Below, in pieces: positions 56,600 to 64,000 of a stretch of DNA of 64,000 nucleotides (the stretch's first letter is position 1; each line of letters starts with the position of its first letter). The translations under genes and the position numbers were made by a program. Origin of the DNA: Dromiciops gliroides (Eukaryota; Chordata; Mammalia; Microbiotheria; Microbiotheriidae); contig NC_057861.1 in the NCBI RefSeq assembly GCF_019393635.1, forward strand, positions 661,319,724 to 661,383,723, given 5' to 3'. Below the pieces are notes generated by a model. That model made no database searches and had not been told where the DNA came from. It was given only the letters and a program-made list of their open reading frames with translations.

Positions 56600-59500
56600 C
56601 AGATCATGTTCTATTTCAGATACTGGAGGCTAGTATCTTTTTTTCTTCTTCTCAGACACTGCTAATAGCCTTTAATTTTCGGTGGAACTTCTTCATAATA
56701 GGAAAGCAGGCTACTCAGCAACTGGCATAATTAGCAATGACATTAAAGCGATGTTGTCACAGGGATAACTATGGCCTGCTCATCACAGCAGTTGTTTTTC
56801 ATTATGGTACTGAGGAATAAGCTCCTCCCAAATGTGATACAAAAAATGCCGGGGAGAGATAGCATATGGATAACACAATGGTTAATTTCACTGAAAAAGA
56901 AGAGTTAGAGCCTAACAATAAACAGAAAGTGAGCGAGTCTGTGCCATAGGAATTTAAGGCAAATAGAGATTTGCTCTTTCTGAGCAGGCTTTATAAGAGG
57001 TAAAATTGACAGAGAGCCTAGAATTGACCAAGACGTGGGTTTGGAAGTTCAAGAAACATGGACAGGAGTCTTCAGGAACAGTCACAAATAAGATAGTACT
57101 TGACTTCCTACAATACTGATAAGAGTCTCCTTGTTACCCTCAGTGATAAGAAGGCATGGGTCCTTCCAAGCTCTATGTCTTTCCCATGATGAGGAAGAAA
57201 TTGGGAGAGAAATAGATGTTTTAGCCGAAGGACTCTTGATGGTTCTTGACATGGGCAACACACTATAGCATCCCAATATTTGCTCAGCATATTCTTAATA
57301 CAGTGATAGAATCTGGTAGGAATGGATCTAGTTCTACATGGACCAATCTAGACTGGGATAGACAGAAATTCAAGCACTGACCAGAGGACAAATTCATTCC
57401 AGTTCATAGTCTGTCTTTGCAGTTGGAAAGTTGTCAATTATTCCAAGGCCAAATTGATTTGTTACATTTGTCAGATTCACCAATTTGTGAGCACATTATG
57501 TTTCACATTGGCTGTCAGAATTCTTACTATACTTTTCATGCAAGGCCTGAACTGAACCAGAAGAGGATAGGTTTTATATATGGACTTGAGAGCAAATAGG
57601 GTGTCAGACCAGTTATCTAGCTGGATGAGTCTTACTTTCAGGTCTTACTACTATAGGGTAGTCTCTGGCTTGCTTTGTTCTACTGAAGTGGTGGAGAATG
57701 AGATAACCCAAAACTAATTAAACAAAAACCAAAACAAATGAAGAATAAAAACGTAGAAATCATTTCCCTTTCCAAAATAATTATTTTGGTTAAGCTAATT
57801 AGAAATAATCAAAATAAATCATATGAACAAAGTATACATGAGATGACTGTTTCAATCTGAGATCTAAGTGATTTATTCTCATTAGCAAGCAATGTTTTCT
57901 AAGTCAACAGAAAATCCTCCATTTTTGGTAATTTTTTTTCCCGACCTGAAGGGTCTTGCTTTCAGCTTCAGAGGTATAAGAACCCCATGTTGTGAACAAA
58001 GGTCACTCTGTTATAGTCAAAACTTGAGCTGGTAGTCCCAGACAAACAATATAGACAGGATTTCCAGAGAGAAATTTGTAGTCCTTGCGGGCTCAAGTGG
58101 GAATGTGAAAAGTCAAGGGGTTGGAGAGAGTATCTCTTTTTCTAGCACAGGGTAGTAGTACATTGACTTAGTACAAGTTAGGCAAAAACCTGGATCCATG
58201 GACAATATTAGAAGAGAAGATACAGGAGATTCTTTAGCCTTCTATTATAATTACTAGAGGATACTAATGTAGAAGAAAAATAATTGATTTGATGCAAAAA
58301 AGGTGGAAAGTTCATCCTGAGAGAAATTCCTCTTTAGCATGAAGCATGTGCCTAGTCCAGATATCATTTTTATTTATTAACTTATACCCTTTAGGAATCA
58401 GGCAATTCTTAGAAAGAGAACACGAGACCCTACATATGGCTAAGATAGGCTACTCTGTAATTGCCATATCCTGAAGTACAGTTCAAAGACAGAAAGCATT
58501 AACAGAAAAGTCTGTGGCCCTGGTTAGAGGATTAAGGGCGTTTTCTTTTTCTTTCTTTTCTTTTTCCTTCCTTCCCCCCACCTGCCTTTCCTGAGTGTAC
58601 AATTACAGAACAATGGTAGCATTTGTTAGAACCATTTAGGGAATATCAATTTGCAAGCAAAATGCAAGAAATGCCAGAGAAAGACTGTACAATGGGAGTG
58701 GGTAAGACAAATCATTCCACTCCTTTTAAAGCAATGAAGGAATGAAGACTATGTCACAATTGAGAATGATATGAGAGTACTTTATGTGGGAATTTGATGC
58801 AGAGACAGACTTACTAGACAATTAAGTAAGTGATAGTATGAAATTCTCAGACGTCCTAGAATTGAGAAAAACTTAAGTTCAGAATTTCAAGGAGCAAGGC
58901 CATGTGCTTTCTGGAACAATGACAGTCAACATGGTAGTGCACCTGCTTGCATTATAAGCAGCCATTCTCCAAATTACCTTCAGGAATAAGCAAGAACAGC
59001 TTTTCCACCTATGTGGGAGTAATTGACAGGGTGGAGCAGGAATTTTATATAAAGGATTCTTTATGTGTTTATCAAACTAAAGGACCCTGGCTTGGAGTTT
59101 GACCAACCCTTACTTTGGGTAAATTTGTACATGAAATTTTGTGGGATTGAGGCCAGTTCTACTTAAGCCAACCTCTATTGAGTTATATAGAATGTATCTA
59201 CAATGTTCAGCCATTGAAGATTCTTTGAAATCCTGGGACTGTGTAAGCATTTAGAAATCATCAGTCCATTATAAGGCCAAACACTTTTTTTCTTTTTATG
59301 TTTTCCAGTGTTATTTGTGGACTGAATATGTTTGACACTGAATCATTGTGAAATTCCTTAATATTTTAACATGACCTATAATAGGGGGTCTTCATTAGTC
59401 TACCTGAGAGTTCACTGGGCTGCCCGAGAGTGGGTTAGCTGAAGATGACATGGTTTTCATGTGGTCTATGAGGAACTCTATTGGTCTGTCAAAAGATGTA

Positions 59501-59860
59501 ACCGTTGTTAAAATAAAACAAAAAATAGATATTTTTCTCTTCTAAAATAATTGGTTAGAGAAAATTAATAGATAATAATGCTAAATATCTCATAAATAAA
59601 TAGCTAACTGACATGAACTTGGGGACAAAAGAGAAAAGCTAAGAGCAATGGGGTGAGGAGGGCAGAAACAAAGCTTAGTCCCATAGACCATTCTTCATTT
59701 TTGAAATCATAGGGTGGAAACATGCCCCATAGGGCTATGTATTTAACCTATTTGTCATGTTTGGTAGTTATGAAAATATCATAACCTGATTTGGGATTCT
59801 AGGACATTCTATTAACTATAGATAAATATCATAACCTGATTTGGGATTCTAGCACTAAGG
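56600..59860. repeat. Two diverged, collinear units about 1.8 kb apart
   Basis: Anchors match in order: AAAAAATGCCGGGGAGAGAT (56841) with AAGAAATGCCAGAGAAAGAC (58666); CCTAGAATTGA (57018) with CCTAGAATTGA (58855); CTTCAGGAACAG (57070) with TTCTGGAACAA (58909); TCCAAAATAATT (57771) with TCTAAAATAATT (59541). Spacing is 1.77-1.84 kb. No coding frame is conserved between units. Confidence 0.45.
59774..59852. repeat. Perfect 29-bp direct duplication
   Basis: AAATATCATAACCTGATTTG and the following nine bases occur at 59774-59802 and again at 59824-59852, 50 bp apart. Confidence 0.95.
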
Positions 59861-60484
59861 AGAAAATGGGAATGAATAAATGTGAATAGTTGGAAGGATG
59901 GGGCATTGTTGGATGTTAGTGTAAATTAAGTAAGATAGTAGTGGCTCTGTGTACAACCACAAAATGTCAGAGGCACAAAAAGGAAAAAAGGAAAAAAAAA
60001 AAACCAATGTCACAATGAAGTGAGACATTATTAATTTTGGTCTAGCAATGGAATAAAATGTCACAATATAAGCCTGTCAAGAGGGACAAATGCAAAAAAA
60101 AAATCTAGGAGGCTCTTAAACAATGTAAAGCCAAAAAAAAAACAAAAACCCAACAACAATTCTAATACTAATACTCAAAGAAAAAAGGATAGACAAACTA
60201 TGATTGAATTCATGTAATAATGAGCAAGAATGACTAAACAATGAAGTCTAAACACAAATTAGCATTCACTGAAAATTTCTGAAGTATTATATGCATTGAA
60301 GTTAATTTAAAGAGTACTAAGCAATCCATGTATTATATTGATGCTCAATATTAACTTTTAAATAAATTTTAACTAATAAAAGTAAAATGATGAACCAAAT
60401 TGCAGAAAACTTTTTGATGAAGGACTCTTCATATAGGGAGCACAACTGAAAGATATTGTGATTGGAATTTAAAGAACTCTTTCT
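59861..60484. other. AT-rich DNA left of the L1 at 60485
   Basis: Poly-A runs near 59990, 60095 and 60135. No gene seen. Confidence 0.35.
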
Positions 60485-62040
60485 TTTTTGAATTTTTTTT
60501 AAATTATAAAAGTATTTTATTATTTTCCAGTTACATGTGAGATAGTTTTCAACATTTGTTTTTATAAGATTTCTAGTTTCAAATTTTTCTCCCTCTCCCC
60601 CCACCAAGACAGCAAGTAATATGATATACGTTATATATGTACAATCACATTAAACACATTTCTCCATTAGTCTTGCTGTGAAAGAAGAATCAGAGCAAAA
60701 AGGTAAAACCTCAAAAAAGAAAAACAGCACCAAAACCAAAAGAAATAGTGTGGTTCAATTTGCATCCATATTCCACAGTTCTTTTTTTGCTGGATTTGAA
60801 AAGTATTTTCCATCAAGAGTCCTTTGGAACTATCTTGTACCATTATATTGCTGAGAAGAATCAAGTCTATCACAATTGATCAAGATACAATGTTGATGAT
60901 ACTGTGTACATTGTTCTCCTGGTTCTGCTCATCCCACTCATCATCAATTCATGCAAATCCTTCCAGGTTTCTCTGAAATCTGCCTGCTCATCATTTCTTA
61001 CAGCACAATAGTATTCCATTACATTCATATACCACAACTTGTTCAGCCATTCACTAATAGATGAATATGCCCTCAATTTCCAATTCCTTGCCACCACAAA
61101 AAGAGCAGCTATAAATATTTTTGTACATGTGGGTCCTTTTCCCTTTTTATTATCTCTTTGGGAAAAAGACCTAATACTGGTACTACTGGGTCAAAGGGTA
61201 TGCAAAGCTTTATAGCCCTTTTGGCATAATTCCAAATTGCTCTCTAGAATGGTTGGATCAGTTCATATCTCCACCAACAATGCATTAGTGTTCCAATTTT
61301 TCCACAACTTCTCCAACATTTATTATTTTCCTTTTTTTGTCATATTAGCCAATCTGATAGTTATCAGGTGGTACCTCTTCATCAGACAATTGTCTGTTTT
61401 ATCTTTGACCATTTCTCAATTGGTGAATGACTTGGATTCTTATACATTTGATTTAGTTACCTATATATTTTAGAAATGAGGCCTTTATCAGAAGTTCTGG
61501 CTATAAAAATTGTTTCACAACTTTCTGTATCTCTTGTAATTTTGGCTGCATTGCTTCTGTTTGTTCAAAAACTTTTTAATTTAATGTAATCAAAATCATC
61601 CATTTTGCATTCCATAATATTCTCTATATCTTGTTTAGTCATCAACTGTTCTCCTTTCCAAAGATCTGAGAGGTCAACTATTCCTTCTCCTAATTTACCT
61701 ATAGTATCACCTTTTATGTCTAAATCATGTACCCATTTTGATCTTATTTTACTATAAGGTGTAAGATGTTGGTCTATGCCTAATTTCTGCCATACTTTCT
61801 TCCAGTTTTCCCAGCAGTTTTTGTCAAATATTGAGTTCCTATCGCGGAAGCTGGAGTCTTTGGGTTTATCAAACAGTACATTACTAAAGTCATTTACTAC
61901 TGTCTTTCCTGTGCCTAGCCTATTCCATTGATCCTCTACTCAATTTCTTAGCAAGTACCAGATAGTTTTGATGACTGTCGCTTTATAATAAAGCTTGATA
62001 TTTGGCACAGCTAGCCCACCTTCCTGTGCATTTTGGTTAA
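60485..62040 (-). mobile_element. 5'-truncated L1 LINE, minus strand
   Basis: The 3' UTR lies at low coordinates (from about 60485). The minus-strand frame 60870-61097 encodes the ORF2 C-terminus, including WLNKLWYMNVMEYYCAV, equivalent to the L1 motif WYIYTMEYYAAI. Upstream ORF2 sequence continues to about 62040. Flanks AACTCTTTCTT (about 60475) and AATTCTTTCTT (about 62044) look like a slightly diverged target duplication. It is better preserved than the L1 at 11690-14760, so probably younger. Confidence 0.9.
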
Positions 62041-62329
62041 AACAATTCTTTCTTCAGAATCACTGTTGAATCAAATCTGGTTGGTGGTATTACCAGTTCT
62101 AACTTGGACAGCTTTGTATTACATTAGTTAATAATTCAATTGATATCAAGATAAAAGATATTCACTCCAGCCTTGGTCCTGTATCAATAACTAGGGGCAA
62201 CTTCTTTTCATACTATAGATGTCAAGTTCAATAATTAGTAGCCCCACTATGCCCAGGACATCCAGACAGACACCTGGAAGGCTGAAGTTCCAGAGGTAGA
62301 AATTACTGAAGTGATGGAAAATTATTAGC

Positions 62330-62560
62330 TTGGGTAGCTTAGTGGGCTGCTTGAAGAGTGAGTTAGTTGGGTGTACTGTAGTTTCAGCTCGTCTGTGGGA
62401 AAGTCCATGGTCCCATTAATAACTTCAGCTAAGCCAAACCCCTCAGAATTCTTTCACTTTCCCACACAACTTTATGGTGACCACTACAACAGACCATTCT
62501 CCATTTTTGATCCTATAGGGTTGTATTTTCCTTGTTTACAGGATCTTCACATTGTTTCAA
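62330..62560. repeat. Partial third copy of the right-end unit
   Basis: GGGCTGCTTGAAGAGTGAGTTAG (62344) resembles GGGCTGCCCGAGAGTGGGTTAG (59417). AGACCATTCTCCATTTTTGATCC resembles AGACCATTCTTCATTTTTGAAATC (about 59686). Confidence 0.45.
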
Positions 62561-62875
62561 TCTTGAAGGGAAGAGAGAGCTTCCTCCAAACTTTGAAGAT
62601 AGGCCACTATGAAAGTGTCATGACTAGAGTTGAGGTTCCAAGACAGTATTAATAGGAAATGAGAAAGAGCTTAAGGATTGAAGGATTGTCACAGAACAGG
62701 GCTTATAGTCATTCACTATATTTATGATGCAAGTTTAGCATATATAATAGAGTTAATCATAATCACTTGTAAGTCATCCCTCAATCTTCCATTTCATTTG
62801 TTCCCAGATTTAATTGCATCTTCTCAACTCTACAGGAATCTAGAATGCTTGATTATTAATAATTAATGCAATTGC

Positions 62876-63025
62876 GGCAGCTAGGTGGCACAGTGGATAG
62901 AGCACTGGCCCTGGAGTCAGGAGTACCTGAGTTCAAGTCTGGCCTCAGACATTTAACACTTACGAGCCTGTGTGACTCTGGGCAAGTCGCTTAACCCCAG
63001 TTGCCTCACTAAAAAATAATAATAA
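62876..63025 (+). mobile_element. Well-preserved SINE with perfect 19-bp target duplication
   Basis: GGCAGCTAGGTGGCACAGTG to CGCTTAACCCCAGTTGCC plus an (AAT)n tail, flanked by TAATAATTAATGCAATTGC at 62857-62875 and 63026-63044. It is among the youngest insertions here. Confidence 0.95.
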
Positions 63026-63044
63026 TAATAATTAATGCAATTGC

Positions 63045-63779
63045 CTCTTTTTATCACAAACTATTTTCACTCTCCACACTATTTTATCAAATAAGGTTGA
63101 GCAGATTGTGACAATAAATTTAATTCATATATCTCAATTAAATTCCTTAATATCTATGCTTAGATAATTATTTAAAATATTGGATATACAATTTATGAAC
63201 AATTAATATGAGCAAGGAAACAAATTTATAGGTACAATGTTTTTTTCTGTGAGAAAGCTCACAGCCAGAGTCACCTCAAACCTTCACTATAACAGCAGAT
63301 AGTTTTTGTTCATTTTGGGAAACATAATTGCATGCTCCAATTGCTTCAATATATTGATTAGAATCCTCTTGATATTTCTCTTCAAGATTAAAGTTAAATT
63401 TGATCTCTCAGGAAATGTTACTTCAGTAACTTCTTTAGACATTAACAATTTTTGTCAATTCTAACAAATATTTTTCTCCTCACTCTCTTTGTCTCTGTAT
63501 TCTCCTCATATTCCTCATAGATCAAAGTTAACTCACACACACATACTCTCCCTGACTCCATAGGGAGAAGCTTCTCATAGTGCGACAGCTAACGCTGTTA
63601 CTTAAAATTATTGTTTTCTTCATATTCCATTTGAATCTCAAAAATAAACTGATGTCCTCCTTCTTCTTCGTTGGAGAGACTAGCATCACTAGAGACACAT
63701 AGCAGAGGACAGAGATAAGGGTCACACAATTGGAAATCTCCTGCTTAAGCAGAGAAAAGGTAGGAACACACTTGAAGAC
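63045..63779. other. No gene recognised
   Basis: AT-rich to about 63500, then mixed sequence leading into the last partial unit copy. Confidence 0.35.
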
Positions 63780-64000
63780 TACAAAGTCACTAGGGAAAGC
63801 AAGAGGATATAAACTGTGGGAAAATGAGAGAAGCTAGAGATAGGCTCTTGCTGGAAAGAAGAGTGAAGATGCAAAATTTCCAGAGATGTTAAAATTGATC
63901 AGGGTTTAAATGAATGTTTTCAAGAAGCAGAGATGGGTATGCACTTTCAGGAACAGTTGCAATCAAGATGGTGGTACTTGTGTTTGCAATTTGTTCAGAG
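63780..64000. repeat. Partial further copy of the right-end unit, running off the window
   Basis: TTTTCAAGAAGCAGAGATGG, GCACTTTCAGGAACAGTTGC, AATCAAGATGGTGGTAC parallel 58888-58940 (TTTCAAGGAGCAAGG, GCTTTCTGGAACAATGAC, AGTCAACATGGTAGTGC). Confidence 0.45.

Noticed and set aside
57417-57599. 60-codon ORF preceded by an acceptor-like GTCTGTCTTTGCAG
   Set aside because: The corresponding position in the neighbouring 1.8-kb unit has no matching ORF or splice site, and no partner exon was found.

Overview
This window looks like AT-rich, repeat-dense nuclear DNA from a marsupial (metatherian mammal). The main evidence is the tRNA-derived SINE seen about twenty times, which opens with a box like GGCAGCTAGGTGGCACAGTGG and ends in a CTGGGCAAGTCACTTAACCC-like box. 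It occurs with L1, a BovB/RTE-type LINE, CR1/L3, L2/MIR-like repeats, retroviral LTRs and a hAT relic. I cannot name the species. There are no bacterial-style operons, RNA genes or CRISPR arrays.

Genes. Most open frames in the window are chance ORFs or repeat-encoded. Two items stand out. First, 7982-17030 on the + strand holds a chain of four exon-like blocks with good splice sites and compatible phases (0 to 1, 1 to 1, 1 to 1, then 1 to a stop). They look like the C-terminal part of an unidentified spliced protein-coding gene. A further exon-like ORF lies at 6579-6773. Second, 17700-19857 is a processed pseudogene of ornithine aminotransferase (OAT). It is intronless, has several frameshifts and stops, and keeps a nearly complete 3' UTR. 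It is preceded by an anomalous GC-rich leader (about 17205-17700).

Layout. 1-6.5 kb: SINEs, an L2-like tail, an unclassified dispersed repeat and microsatellites. 6.5-17.2 kb: candidate exons; the large intron carries an old minus-strand L1 (10455-14760) that was itself hit by a solo LTR and a short L1 tail, plus a second solo LTR (15459-15970). 17.2-20 kb: OAT retrocopy. 20-24.6 kb: a 1.1-kb GC-rich solo LTR (21395-22478), a CR1/L3 relic and other old repeats. 24.6-28.4 kb and 36-42.9 kb: repeat-poor DNA with several segments that look like conserved non-coding or regulatory elements. 28.4-36 kb: mixed SINE/L2/CR1. 43-47.1 kb: a SINE with a long A-rich tail, a BovB/RTE relic, and two related minus-strand solo LTRs with 4-bp target duplications. 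49.7-55 kb: a hAT relic, a long unclassified repeat, CR1 and L1 tails. 56.6-64 kb: diverged copies of an otherwise unrecognised sequence spaced about 1.8 kb apart (an old tandem duplication or an unlisted repeat family), interrupted by a 5'-truncated L1 (60485-62040) and a SINE with a perfect 19-bp target duplication (62876-63025).

The strongest leads are the unidentified spliced gene, the degenerate 1.8-kb units at the right end, the GC-rich leader of the OAT retrocopy and the motif-rich unique segments near 26.9, 36.8, 39.8 and 42.0 kb. I found no clear evidence of a novel defence or mobile system. All calls come from reading by eye, without alignment.
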